Positions 45,859 through 56,600 of a stretch of DNA of 64,000 nucleotides are shown in pieces. The DNA is from Hortaea werneckii. Its lineage: Eukaryota > Ascomycota > Dothideomycetes > Mycosphaerellales > Teratosphaeriaceae. The number at the start of each line of letters is the position of its first letter. Within the stretch, counting starts at the first letter, position 1. The notes under the pieces were generated by a model. That model was not told the origin of the DNA and made no database searches. It saw nothing but the letters and a program-made list of their open reading frames with translations. The stretch lies in the NCBI GenBank assembly GCA_037044905.1, contig JBAOKB010000132.1, positions 1 to 64,000 on the forward strand. Reading direction: 5' to 3'. The position numbers and the translations under genes are program-made.

Positions 45859-48800
45859 TCAGAGGTAGAACATGGTGTTGTCAAGGTTGGGGTGCCATGG
45901 GTTCTGACGAAGAACGCCATTTTGCTGGGGTCTTTGCTGGGGTGCTAAATTAAGATAAGGTCGATAGTGGGCATCATCACGCACATCGGCTAGAATGTCT
46001 CGAATGTAACGCTCATAGGTCTCCAGCGGTCGACCGTCCACCGCACGGTTCAGTGCACGGGGTTCAAACCCTGGAACACCCATGTAGTAGTGACGAAGAT
46101 AGGCTCGACCGCGGTCGCAGAGCTTGTCGGCGTAGTATGCAGGAGCGCAGTAGGATACACCTTTCGTCGCGCGAGCATAGGCATAGCAGAGCATGTGAGT
46201 GATTTTGTGCAAGTTGTCTGCACTGAGGCCCATGTTGTTCTGCAGCGTGAAGTAGTGGGCTGATCTAGCAGTGCCTTGGATCGTTTCGTGGGATTGAAGG
46301 TAAAAGTCCATGCTGTAAGGATGGGTAATGACCTGATCAACCACCAAGCCTGGCTTTACGTTCCCTTTGTTCCCTTGAACTTCCTTGGCATCGGGATAGA
46401 AGCGAGTGTTGTGGCGCTTGCCAACCACGACGTAAGTCAATTTGAAGGGAACATTGTTCGGCTGCGCTGCAATTTGCGCTGCCCATGCCTCATCCGCCTT
46501 TTTCTCTTTCTCGACCCTGCCTTGCCGAGACCAACCTTCCCAATCGAAGTCGGAAAAGTCTGGCGAAGGTATTGGGTCTGGTGGCATTGTTGCTCCAGCC
46601 TGCGGAAAGATTTGTTGAAGATAGCGAAAGGCTTCGTTGTATGCGATCTGTATTTGCGGAAGCTCGCGACGACGCAGAATATCGTATTGCGACTCGCTCA
46701 CACCGTCTCGATAGAAGAGAATGTTGGTCGGCAAATCCGGACGCTTGCCTGTGGCCTTGTGGTATGCCCGGGCCCAGTCCAGCAAGCGCTCCTTCAACAT
46801 CTCTGCAAGCTCTAAGATGTCTTCTTTTCGGCTCGGCTGGAGACGCATTGAGCCCGGGTAGTGCATGAAGCCGTTATCTGTGCTGCCCACGACAGCTGCA
46901 ATGGATGGCGTTGCAGTATGCGCTCCCTTCATGGGGTGGGCACAATCAGCACCGACGACGATAGTGCCCGTCCCTCCAATCTTGTTCAATAAATCGAGAT
47001 CTGCTTCGCTGAAGTGATGGTTGCGCCCCTTACTATCCTTCATATTGTACTTCAGCGCAATGTTGGACACAGTGGCCCGAGTCCAAGTTTCTTTGTCGAC
47101 AAGCACTTTATCATTGGCTACGCAGACAGTGTGTATTCCCAGTTTCAGATCAGCAACGCGCTTGATGCAAGCATAGTCGTCTTGACCATGACCTCTCATG
47201 TTCACCATAACTGGCGTGTCCGGAGTAGTACATTGTGCACCAATCGTCTGCAATGCATTCTTGAAATTGTTCTCCCAGGTCCGATCCATGCCACTACGAC
47301 CCAGTGATTGTTCATTTACAATGAACGGGACACGTGGATTAGTGGTGAGACCGTGCATACCGAACTGCTGGCGTATGGTGCTTTCGAAATGCTGGTTGAG
47401 GTTAAAGTCAAAGTTGCCGCTGATGTCCAACACGGGGATTTGCGTGAGAGTGCGACCAACGGTGGCAAAGCCGCAATTTCTCAGATTCCATTTCGCATCA
47501 TTCGGTTTCATGGCGTCCATTAAACGATCTGCATCCGGGTCTTTGAGTCTGAACTGAGCCCCTTGCCTCACTTGCTCCTGAGCGTAGATCAAGCCTGGAG
47601 CAGGTAGCATACTGCCGGGGATCTTAATGAAGTCGGTCCCGGCACTCATGCTATTCGTCTCGAGCAGACCTTGACGGTCATCAGGCCCAGCCGCCGCATT
47701 CCCACTGAAGCCAAAGTGATGAAGACCACCTTTGTAATTCGTACCAAGAATCTCGTTTCTGTGTGCAGCAGGCTGCATCAAGGCAGCAGCGAGCATATTA
47801 GTCGTTTGTTCGCTTGTCAACCTGCCGTTGAACTTCTGCCATGGCTCAATGCGAAGCTGGGTTGCCGGAATCCAGCAGACGTTATCTCGGTCTCTGCGGG
47901 GGTCACTGCCCACGTTGACAGCATACTCGTTACCCGTGAATGTAAGCGCAGGGCTTGGTGCATCGGGATCGTTCTGGAACTGAGGAGGTGTGTACCAATC
48001 GTGCACGGTTACAGTTTGGTGTCCGTGGGTCTGATATGTCGGATTGGCATGGATCTGATTGATTTGGTACAATACAGGCCCACTATTCGGTTTCACCCCG
48101 ATGCAATTGATGAAATGAATGCGTTGCTGATCGGTCGCAAAGTTAACTACTTTGTCGTAGATGATGCGGACCTTGAGTCCTTTCAGCACAGCTCTGGCCT
48201 CTCCCTGACTTCGTCCTTGTTGCTGAACGAGTCGATCCATCATCTGTTGCACAGTGAGATCTGCCTCAATGAACGGAGAGGTGGCCCTGTTGATGTTGAT
48301 ATACAGACTCTCTACGCCTGGTCTAACAGACAGAAAGAAGCCTCTCATCGCGAAAATTGTAGGAAGGGCGCCAGCACTGTCAAGAGATTTCAGTCTTTCA
48401 TTGATGAAAGACTTATTGAGCGTAGGGGTCGTGTTGTTGGCGTTTTCACGGGCGAATCGGGTGAAGAATAGATTTAGGCCTCTGCTGATCAGCCCAGGCG
48501 TGCCATCATCCCAAGAGGGCTCCGAAGAACCATAGAAGAGCTCGCCGATGTTCTCGGTGAGATCTATAGTTCTTAAGTACGAGATGCGGACATACTCAAC
48601 GGTGAGCTGGTCGCCCATTTCATTGATGTACTGAATCTGAGTGTTGTTCGAAGTTGATAGGACAGGAGGTTCTGCTGTCTCGTCGGAAGCATCGAAAAGA
48701 GGCTTCGTTGACCAGATGAGGTCGCCGTCTGTAACCCAGTAGTCGCTCCTTGAAACGCCATTCGCATCCCTCTGGGAGAGGTGCTGCGGAAGGCTTTGCG

Positions 48801-50262
48801 TACTGATCACGTCCATCACCGACAGCTTGTCAGCTTGACGTTTGACTAAAATAGGTGCGTTGTTCTGCAAGAAGCTGCGCACCATTTCGACTGAATAGAC
48901 GTGGATCTGAGAAGGCCAAGTCATCTTCAAGAAGTTGGTCCGAATGTTGGGCGTTTGTGCTTTGTTGGCAAGCTCTGTACGGAGACCAAGATGATTCTTC
49001 GTGTAACGCTGCGCTTCAGACTTACGAGGAGCGGAAGGCTGAGAGGGAGGAGCGACGCCGACTGACGGGCCAGCAACGCCGACTGAAGGGGCAGCGGGTT
49101 GTGAGCCCACGCCCAATGTCCCATTCCCAGTATCCGCTTCCCCGCTCGACGATTGATCCTCAGGATCTGCCCCAGCCTGTGCGATGGAGTGAGGCTGTGC
49201 AAATGCAGTGACGACGTCTTCGGCGATCTTCTTGGTGAAGCGCAAGGGGCCAAAGGTGAAAGTCCCCGACGTATCACCCTTCTTCAAAGCATTGAACACA
49301 TCTCTGACCCCATCATCATTTGCCGCGTTGTCCACTCTGAGCAGAGCATCCAACTTCATCTCGGAAAGTTCCTCCTCTTTGTCCAAGTCCTTGTGGTTGA
49401 TTGTGATCGAAGGCCAAAGGTCTTGTGGATTCCACCCCTTTGCGACATTGAAATCTTGCAGCTGACAGGTCACGAGACCGCGCGAATGCTGATAATGCTC
49501 GGCAGCCTTGTCTCGATGCGAACGTGGACAACGTAAGCACTCGTTGGGAGGATTGACGAACGGCGCTTTCGCATTGCTGGAGGTCGCATTCGAAGTGACC
49601 TTTCCCGTCTCCTGTGCGAAAGCAGCCTTCCCCTGCCCAGGCTGCTCATGAGTCTGCAATTTGAGCTTTGCCGTCTTCTCTGCCAAAGCAGCGGAAGGCT
49701 GCTCATCCTTCTTCCGAGCCTGCAACTCAACCTTCACCGCCTCCTCCGCCAACGCAGCCTCCCGCTGCACACGAATCTCATGATCCTGCCTCCTCCCTTC
49801 CTTCTTCTCCCGCTTGAGCTCTGCCTTCCTGATGAGAGCAGCCTCCAGCGAACCCTTCGTGATCTGCTTGCCGTAGTACTCCTGCCCCTTGCGGAACTCC
49901 TCCAATGCCCTTTCCCGCTTCTTGATCTCAGGAACAGACTCCATGATGCTGGGCTGAATATCCTGTGCGTCAGCGACAGCTTGCTTGGCGAAGTCCAAGA
50001 GCTGATCACAGTCCTCTGTCGTCGCGAACGTGAAGTTGTTTTCGCCCGCGGCGAAAGGCCACCAGAGGTCATTGGCGCTCTTCTGGACAGGCGTGTTGGA
50101 GGTAGGTTGAGTGGGGTACTTGTTTGAGCAAGTGGCGAAGTTGTTCTGATGCTTGTTGTCTTTGGCATTCTTTACATCCGGGCAGCGAATGCAAAGGACA
50201 GCCGGCGGAGGGGCCGCCTTGTTGGTGCTGGGGTTGCTTTTCTTGCCCTTTTTGGGGGCCAT
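45859..50262 (-). CDS. Argonaute (QDE-2-like), large, with duplicated N-terminal Cys/His module
   Basis: Intronless gene; ATG at 50262 (MAPKKGKKSN), 1467 residues, several hundred more than typical QDE-2 proteins. The extra length is N-terminal. It has two copies of a C-x2-CP-...-H-x6-C module (about residues 24-45 and 242-266), each followed by a DLWP motif (65-69, 281-284), separated by a long Lys/Glu/Ala coiled-coil region. The core follows: N and linker region, a PAZ domain around 660-800 (VQQMMDRLVQQQGRSQGEARAVLKGLKVRI), MID, and PIWI from about 1060. PIWI catalytic residues are seen as Asp in VVGADCAHPMKG, Asp in FYRDGVSESQ and, at the fourth site, Asp in PAYYADKLCDRG. Slicer activity is therefore plausible (DEDD). 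Role: small-RNA-guided silencing (quelling, transposon or virus control). Confidence 0.93.
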   Translation of the reverse strand: MAPKKGKKSNPSTNKAAPPPAVLCIRCPDVKNAKDNKHQNNFATCSNKYPTQPTSNTPVQKSANDLWWPFAAGENNFTFATTEDCDQLLDFAKQAVADAQDIQPSIMESVPEIKKRERALEEFRKGQEYYGKQITKGSLEAALIRKAELKREKKEGRRQDHEIRVQREAALAEEAVKVELQARKKDEQPSAALAEKTAKLKLQTHEQPGQGKAAFAQETGKVTSNATSSNAKAPFVNPPNECLRCPRSHRDKAAEHYQHSRGLVTCQLQDFNVAKGWNPQDLWPSITINHKDLDKEEELSEMKLDALLRVDNAANDDGVRDVFNALKKGDTSGTFTFGPLRFTKKIAEDVVTAFAQPHSIAQAGADPEDQSSSGEADTGNGTLGVGSQPAAPSVGVAGPSVGVAPPSQPSAPRKSEAQRYTKNHLGLRTELANKAQTPNIRTNFLKMTWPSQIHVYSVEMVRSFLQNNAPILVKRQADKLSVMDVISTQSLPQHLSQRDANGVSRSDYWVTDGDLIWSTKPLFDASDETAEPPVLSTSNNTQIQYINEMGDQLTVEYVRISYLRTIDLTENIGELFYGSSEPSWDDGTPGLISRGLNLFFTRFARENANNTTPTLNKSFINERLKSLDSAGALPTIFAMRGFFLSVRPGVESLYININRATSPFIEADLTVQQMMDRLVQQQGRSQGEARAVLKGLKVRIIYDKVVNFATDQQRIHFINCIGVKPNSGPVLYQINQIHANPTYQTHGHQTVTVHDWYTPPQFQNDPDAPSPALTFTGNEYAVNVGSDPRRDRDNVCWIPATQLRIEPWQKFNGRLTSEQTTNMLAAALMQPAAHRNEILGTNYKGGLHHFGFSGNAAAGPDDRQGLLETNSMSAGTDFIKIPGSMLPAPGLIYAQEQVRQGAQFRLKDPDADRLMDAMKPNDAKWNLRNCGFATVGRTLTQIPVLDISGNFDFNLNQHFESTIRQQFGMHGLTTNPRVPFIVNEQSLGRSGMDRTWENNFKNALQTIGAQCTTPDTPVMVNMRGHGQDDYACIKRVADLKLGIHTVCVANDKVLVDKETWTRATVSNIALKYNMKDSKGRNHHFSEADLDLLNKIGGTGTIVVGADCAHPMKGAHTATPSIAAVVGSTDNGFMHYPGSMRLQPSRKEDILELAEMLKERLLDWARAYHKATGKRPDLPTNILFYRDGVSESQYDILRRRELPQIQIAYNEAFRYLQQIFPQAGATMPPDPIPSPDFSDFDWEGWSRQGRVEKEKKADEAWAAQIAAQPNNVPFKLTYVVVGKRHNTRFYPDAKEVQGNKGNVKPGLVVDQVITHPYSMDFYLQSHETIQGTARSAHYFTLQNNMGLSADNLHKITHMLCYAYARATKGVSYCAPAYYADKLCDRGRAYLRHYYMGVPGFEPRALNRAVDGRPLETYERYIRDILADVRDDAHYRPYLNLAPQQRPQQNGVLRQNPWHPNLDNTMFYL

Positions 50263-50996
50263 GATGATGAGGGTGTGAGGAAACGAGGGATGAAGATGAG
50301 GATGAGGCAAAACTCCAACCTCCACAGCACCACAGGTCTAATATACCCGTCTAGCATGCTTGCTTCCTCAAAGAGATCCCAGCTTTGCTCGTAGCAAAAT
50401 CTGCCTTACAACAGCAAACCAGAATCTGAAAGGAAGGGATAAAGAGTCAGCGAAGCAAACAATAAGCATCCAAGAGCCTCTGTACTTCCTGGATTGCGAA
50501 TGGGCAAGCTGCAGCTGCATGTCTCGGACTGTCAAAGAAGCTTGAACGGGACATGGCAAACAGTACTTACAATGGTCTTCACAGGGTCTGCACTTCGGCT
50601 TCTGTAGGAGCTGGCTTAAGAGACCATTGGCATCGTGGCCGTAGAGCTAGCAGATCTTTTTAGCCTTGATTTGAAGTTCGCCCGACCGCATGCTTGGAAT
50701 CTAGATCCGTGGGTTATCGATTCCGTATGCGCAGAATGGCGCAAGTCCTAGTGCTTTTGCGCCTGGAACAGCAGTCTCGTGTGAGTAGTCGGGCTGCATG
50801 GCAAGAGACATCTCGAAACCGCTCCTCTGCTCTTTCGTCTGTTGACCAAAATACATGCATACAGTAATCTTTCGCGTACCGGGTATCCTGTTTCCACATG
50901 ATCATAAAAAAAGAAAGATTAACCCAAGCCCGTCATCCCAAGGCCTGCCCCCAAAAGCCCCCATATCATACAAACCACCCTTAAACAACTCCCGTC
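50263..50996. other. AGO promoter region and 3' flank of coiled-coil gene
   Basis: 734 bp between two minus-strand genes; must contain the Argonaute promoter. No gene, tRNA or repeat recognised. Confidence 0.4.
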
Positions 50997-51856
50997 CTAA
51001 TGCAAGCCCTGCTGCCCACTACCCACACTCCCCCTCCCCCTCTCCCCACTCTGCTCGGCTTCCTCCTCATCCTCACTATCCTCCGCCGGCGGCTCCCACC
51101 CCACCATCTTCCTCAAAACCCGATTCTCCTCCTTCAGCCCCTGAATCCTCCCCAACCACGGCCTCTTCTCCTCCGCCCTCGCTCTCATCGCTTCCCTGAT
51201 CCCTTCGCTCAGACGTTCCATATGGCCCTGCCAGGCTTGGTGCGTGAGCTGGGCCTCGATCGTCTCGTTCCGGCTTTGGCTGAGTAAGGTAGTGTAATGC
51301 TTGTGAAGCGCGATGGTGTGTTGTTGCTGCTCGAAGGTGTACTGGCGGATGCGATCGGTGGCGTCGGAGAGGGTTTCCTCGTAGAGGGTTTGCAGGGTGG
51401 AGTGGGTGTTGAGGGTGCTTTCGAGATGGGCGATGCGGGCCTGGGCGGCGGAGAGGGCGGTGGAGAGTTGGGTGGTTGTTGGGGGTTGGTCGGGGTCGTG
51501 GGCTGGACATGTACTTCATTAGCCGAGATGTTCTAAAGGGAGTGGGACTGGAACGTATAGTTTGTGAACAAGAGAGATATCATACCCTCTGCATCCCCAT
51601 TAAGCTGTTCTCCTTCTCTGGGTCCAGGTAATGTTCCTCCATTCTGTATGCCCATCCGCTCTACCCTGCTCAGCCCTTCTTGCAACTGTGACCACTCTTC
51701 TCTATTTTGCTGTAACCATCCTGATAGGGTCTCCATATTCTGCATCAAGGTCTGCATATCTGAGTAGTGGCCTGCTGAAGGCATAATGGATCCGTTTACG
51801 CCATTGTACATGGCTGCGTTGGCATTGGCGCCGAGGCCGTTCGGGTTCTGAGCCAT
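50997..51856 (-). CDS. coiled-coil protein of unknown function
   Basis: Two exons, 51856-51586 and 51502-50997 (donor GTATGA, acceptor GTCCAG), joined through a split Ala codon, give 258 residues. The N-terminus (MAQNPNGLGANANAAMYNGVNG) is Asn/Gly-rich. From residue about 35 onward there are helical, heptad-like segments: MQTLMQNMETLSGWLQQNRE, then in exon 2 TALSAAQARIAHLESTLN and EAMRARAEEKRPWLGRIQGL followed by KEENRVLRKMVGWEPP. The C-terminal tail is acidic (EDSEDEEEAEQSGE) and Gly-rich. No known domain recognised; a structural or adaptor coiled-coil role is only an inference. The exon 2 sense strand runs from C-rich to G-rich. Confidence 0.75.
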
Positions 51857-52352
51857 TATCGTGGCACGTAATTCAGAAGCAATCCAAGTCTAGAGCAACC
51901 GCCGTCTCTGTATGTGCAGCTATCTCTGTTGCCGGGCGACAAAGCCCAAGAGCGCAGAACAGTTGGAAGCTTCTCTCAATGTGGGCGGCAGACGAGTTGT
52001 TCGAGAGTGGGATGTGTACAGCACTTCAATGCGGCGGTAAGTCAGTCTCGCCTTACGGATGGATGTGGTCGTGCGTGGGATGCCGTTAAAATCTAGAGGA
52101 TCGTGGTTGTAAATGCTGCTTGACATAAAGTACTGTAACAATCCGCTGTTGCCATGTGCCTTCTCATCTCTATCAACGCCCAAACAGCCCTCGGTTGCCA
52201 AACGCCGACCGCCGACTACCGACGCCAGCGGCTCGCCCCGCGACGCGTTCGCACGTGCGCCATGGACATCGGCCTTGCTCCTCTATCAACCTCACTTCAC
52301 TGCTGACCATCACCCTTTCAGCCTGCTCTCCCTCTTTCTCCCCTTGCCCGCC
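51857..52352. other. intergenic
   Basis: 496 bp between two minus-strand genes. No RNA gene or repeat recognised; promoter of the coiled-coil gene expected here. Confidence 0.4.
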
Positions 52353-53465
52353 CTATTTCTGCCCTGCCGCTGAAAGCACAACTCGCGTCCCAGCCGGGCT
52401 CGTCTCAATCCACGCGGACCCAGGCCCATCCCTCCGCTCAATCTGCCGAATAGTCTCCAAGGCTCTATCCGGATCCCACGCGACGGAACGCCTCAAAGTC
52501 TCCATCTCCAAATCACCCATCCCACTCCCATCTGCCAGGACTCCCCCAGCCTTCTCGTGATGCCCTCGCCGCATCCGCTCAAGTCCTTCCTGAATGCGAC
52601 TCGGATCCTTCGTCGGCGTCGGGAGAGCAGGCCAGACTTTCTCCTGCCCGATTTCCCGCATCTGCCATTGCATGTTTTGATGGATGTGGGCGTATGCTCT
52701 GAAGTACCCTCGCTCCGCCATCGCGTTTTCGCCGTCCACACTCCGTAAAACCCACAGCGGAGCGGAGACAGGCGGGAGTGCAACGCCGCGCTTGCGGGTT
52801 AGACTCCGCTCTGTGTTGCCTCCAGGTACATCCTCGGACTGGTTGGCCTTGCTGACTTCTTCGTACCTTTTGTTGAGCACTTCTGCGAGGGTCTTAGTAG
52901 CCTTTTTCGCCGGTGCTAACGAGGACGACGAATTCGTCGTCGCGTCCCTCTGTCTCCGCTCAGCCTTCCGCCGTTCCTTCCGTTCTTGACGAGTGCGTGC
53001 TTGGTCAGCGAGAGAATGGAGTTGAGACACCCCTCCTACTTCGTCCTCCCAATCGCTCTCATTATCAGTGGCCGTATCGCTTCCATCGCGTCTCTTAAAA
53101 TCTTCACGGGTGAGGCTCATCGCTTCCTTGAAGTCACTTCCTCCAGCCGCCCCTCTTCGCGACCGAGTAAGAACAGCATCGGACGTCCGTTGTGATAGCT
53201 TGTGCGCCTGGCTCAACGCGGCAGTCTCGAAGCGAGGATCGTCGCGCAAACGAGGAGAGGGAGGGATCGGCGGTAGTTCCTCGTCAGACTGCAACATTTG
53301 TCCCGCCTCGAAGCGTGCGCCGATACGGTGCTCTGGCGGCGGTGGCGGCGTTGTCGGCGATAGCTGATTGTCATGAAGTGACTCCATGCCAGAACCCCGT
53401 TCACGGGGAAGTGGCTCTTTCACTTGATCGCGAAGCAAAGTCAGCATTTTCTGCTGAAACGACAT
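52353..53465 (-). CDS. hypothetical protein, unknown function
   Basis: Single-exon frame; the first ATG is at 53465 (MSFQQKMLTLLRDQVKEPLP), 370 residues. An upstream GTG in the same frame is ignored. The N-terminal two thirds are disordered: PPPPP run, charged Arg/Glu segments (ARTRQERKERRKAERRQRD) that could act as a nuclear localisation signal, and an acidic SDTATDNESDWEDE stretch. The C-terminal 150 residues look more ordered (LPPVSAPLWVLRSVDGENAMA, GYFRAYAHIHQNMQWQMREIG, ETLRRSVAWDPDRALETIRQIE). I recognise no known domain. A TATA-like or unique promoter is not visible in the 155 bp separating it from the next gene upstream. Confidence 0.7.
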   Translation of the reverse strand: MSFQQKMLTLLRDQVKEPLPRERGSGMESLHDNQLSPTTPPPPPEHRIGARFEAGQMLQSDEELPPIPPSPRLRDDPRFETAALSQAHKLSQRTSDAVLTRSRRGAAGGSDFKEAMSLTREDFKRRDGSDTATDNESDWEDEVGGVSQLHSLADQARTRQERKERRKAERRQRDATTNSSSSLAPAKKATKTLAEVLNKRYEEVSKANQSEDVPGGNTERSLTRKRGVALPPVSAPLWVLRSVDGENAMAERGYFRAYAHIHQNMQWQMREIGQEKVWPALPTPTKDPSRIQEGLERMRRGHHEKAGGVLADGSGMGDLEMETLRRSVAWDPDRALETIRQIERRDGPGSAWIETSPAGTRVVLSAAGQK

Positions 53466-53620
53466 CAAAGCTGATGCGAGACTGCAAGCGGGAAAGAAAG
53501 ACACCAGAGCTTGATATCAAGATGTGCAAGTTGGAAAAATAAATTGACGCTTTTATACAGCAAACAAGGGAAGGCGCTAGCACGAAGTGCTCCTTCCGAA
53601 TTCAAAGAAAGAAAAACAAA

Positions 53621-56600
53621 TCAAGGCTCACCCTCGCATTCACTCCGCGCCAACCTCTCCATTCTCTCCTGATCGATCCTCAAAGCCTCTTCCCGCTCTT
53701 TTCTATCCCTGTCTTCACGACGTCGTTTTTCAAGCTCGGCTGTGATTAAGGATACAGGCGAAGCTGGTGTTGCGGAGACAGATCCGGCAGCATTCCAGGT
53801 TGGCGGAAGCTGTGAACTGAGGTCAACGGGAGGTGGTAGGCGCGTGCGGTTTGGGTCTGCAAAGCTAGAGCTGCGGGGCGCGCGTGGACGGGCAGGAGTG
53901 AGCTGCTGTGAATTGAGGTCAAGTTCAGGTGCTGCGGACAGATTGATTCTGGCGGAAGTCTCAGGGATATTGATTGGAGATGTTGATTTGGAGACAGTGG
54001 TAGCACCCTTTGACTCGTTCGCTGATCTGGCAACAGAATGTGCCTGGTCACCAAAGTCCAGAATGTCGACCTGATCGTGCACGCTTGGCTCACTCTGGCC
54101 AGTCACTACAGTCGCTGAATGACCAGCACTCACGGGATGGGGATCAGATGTCTTCCTGCTACTGTCTTTTCTCGGCGCATCCTTCACTTCTTCGGTAACA
54201 ATGTTCGCTCCTGGCGGAAGGCTAGCCTGCTGATACCTCGGAGACCGAGACAACGTATTGCTCAGCCCCTCGACTGCTTCAGAAGTGCTTTTCCCAATCT
54301 GGACGTCCAGGTTTTCAGCCTTCGACAAATGTCGATCCTCTTCATCGGTCGTAGACCCATCGTCAAAAGGATCCGAGAACGACACACGACGCCCCTCCTT
54401 GCCTCCACCCGCAGTCTCACGCACCGGCATCTTCCCTTCCCTCTTCGACATCTCCGAAGGCTTCCTCGCAACAGTCATTTGCAACTCCGGAGGCAACTCC
54501 ATTTTCCTTCTCTCCTTCGGCAAGTCCGCAGCTTTCCTCAATCCCGCAGCAACGTCTGATAACCGTCTTGCCCGACCAACATTCACCGCCGTATTCTCCT
54601 TAGTTCTCTCCTCCAGCTTGGCTTCCGCGACGACACATTCTGATGCTTCGTGCTGGAGACGATGGGATACCACTGCCCTAGCGGCTTCAGCTTCCAGTCT
54701 CTCGACCGTTGAGTCCCGGTGTCTTTTCCTTCTCGGACTGGTGGCTGAAGGCTGGGCGAACACGGAAAGGAGGTGTTCTGCAGCGCTTGGGGCATGCTGG
54801 AGATGGATGGCTTCGCCTGAACTGGTGCCGACACTGGCCGAGGATTTCGTCTTGCCGGGCGTCCAAGAATTGCGTCTGCCGTCTAAGTGGTGGTTGAGGC
54901 GACGCTGGCGTTCGCTGGAGGATGTAGAGGTGGTGTCGATCGATGATGGAGGGGAAGGAGGCGCTTGCAAACCTGTTGGCGTGCGATCTGGCAGCACCGT
55001 CTCACTGGCGGATGCATCTGATACCACTGGCGCCACAGTCTCCAAGCGTCTGTCTATTGTATGGTTCTTTGGAGAAGCACCAAGATCCAGGTGCTCTGCC
55101 TCCGCAGCTGTGGGGCTGATATTTTCAATATGTTCAGAAGCGCACCCTTCCTCGCTCTGGCGATTATTCGTAGCAGATGAACCTGCCTGAACATCACTCT
55201 CCGTTACATCCGACTTGTGTTTCTGGCCGGAGAGATTGGCAATCAATCCACGTCCATGCTTGATCTCACTCTGAAGCGCTTTAGCCTGCTTCAAAAGCTC
55301 TTCCGACTTTTTCCCTACTTGCTCAACCGGATCAACTACAATATCTCCAATTTCTGGCAAAGTTTCCGGAGAGCCAAGAGGGGATGGAAAGGACCACAAT
55401 CCGAGACTTAGGTCCTCAGACTCGATATCCTCTAGCTCTTCAGCCTTTTGCTTGAAATGTGCAGCCAGCCTCACTTTCTTCTCAGCTTGAGAGCTTGGTT
55501 GATCATACGAAAAACCAGTATGGATTTTCTCAACTGTGCCGAAGCTGATACTGCTCGGCGCAAGTTGGATGGCAGGGACAGAAGGCAATATACTTGGACT
55601 TCTCGGCGGCAGACCACTGACACTTGGTATCCTCGGATAAGCAGGTGGCAACCTCTTGCGCTGATCGCCGCTTGGAGTGGCGCTTCTACTTCTCGTTCGG
55701 AGTCCGCCTGGCACATCGGCGTTCTCCCTGTACGCTTCATCATCCTCCAAAGACTTCTGACGTTGTCGGCTACGCCTCTGCTCTATCTCGCGCGTGTAGA
55801 ATTCTTGAAGCAAGGTTTGCAGTCCAGCCTTCCCCCTGTCCAGTATCAGTCTTAGGTCTTTCACGGTCGAATGGAGACCCCAGTCGGAAAGATCATCTAA
55901 GACACTCTTTCTCTGTTCTGGGCCGTAGAAGAGAAGCTTGACTCCGAGGCGTACGCAGAGTGGTTCTTCATAGTTTGGTAGACTTGCTTGCATCTTCAAG
56001 ATCGCATGGTACGTCTCGGCGGAGAGATCAGTACTTTCGGTGTTCTCTGTCTCTTCACATGCCAGATTCGGGGTCGAAGATTGCAGGTCGGGAGGCAAGT
56101 CACGGAAATGATCTGGTCCTCCCACATGCTGACAGCTGGGCAGGTGGATCTGATGAGCAAGTAGGCTAAGATGGTTGCTCAAGAACGGGAATGGATCGGG
56201 CTCGTCAGGTAGTCTAGCCGTACCGACCGTAATAGGAGACTCTTCGACAGCAAGATCCTCAAGCTCTCGACCAATGCCCAGGTACAAATCGTCCAGTGCA
56301 TTGTCTTCACCTGCTCGCCATTCCTCACATTCGTCACTTTGGCCAGAGAAGATCGCACTGTCTATCTTCTCTTCGTCTCGGACCATCTTGTCTTCGTCAA
56401 GGGTCGGCAGAAGCATCTCACAGACATCATCGAAAGCACCAAGCGCGCGGGACCAGAAGCTTGAACTGCCGTCTTCGGCATGAGTGTCACTCCATAAGTC
56501 ATCTCCTCCGTCATCTTTGAACCCGGGTGAGAGAGATCGTTCAGGAGCTCGCCCAAGCTCAGGCGAGCCTCTCCTACCGCCTTCGGACTCATCCGTCTCT

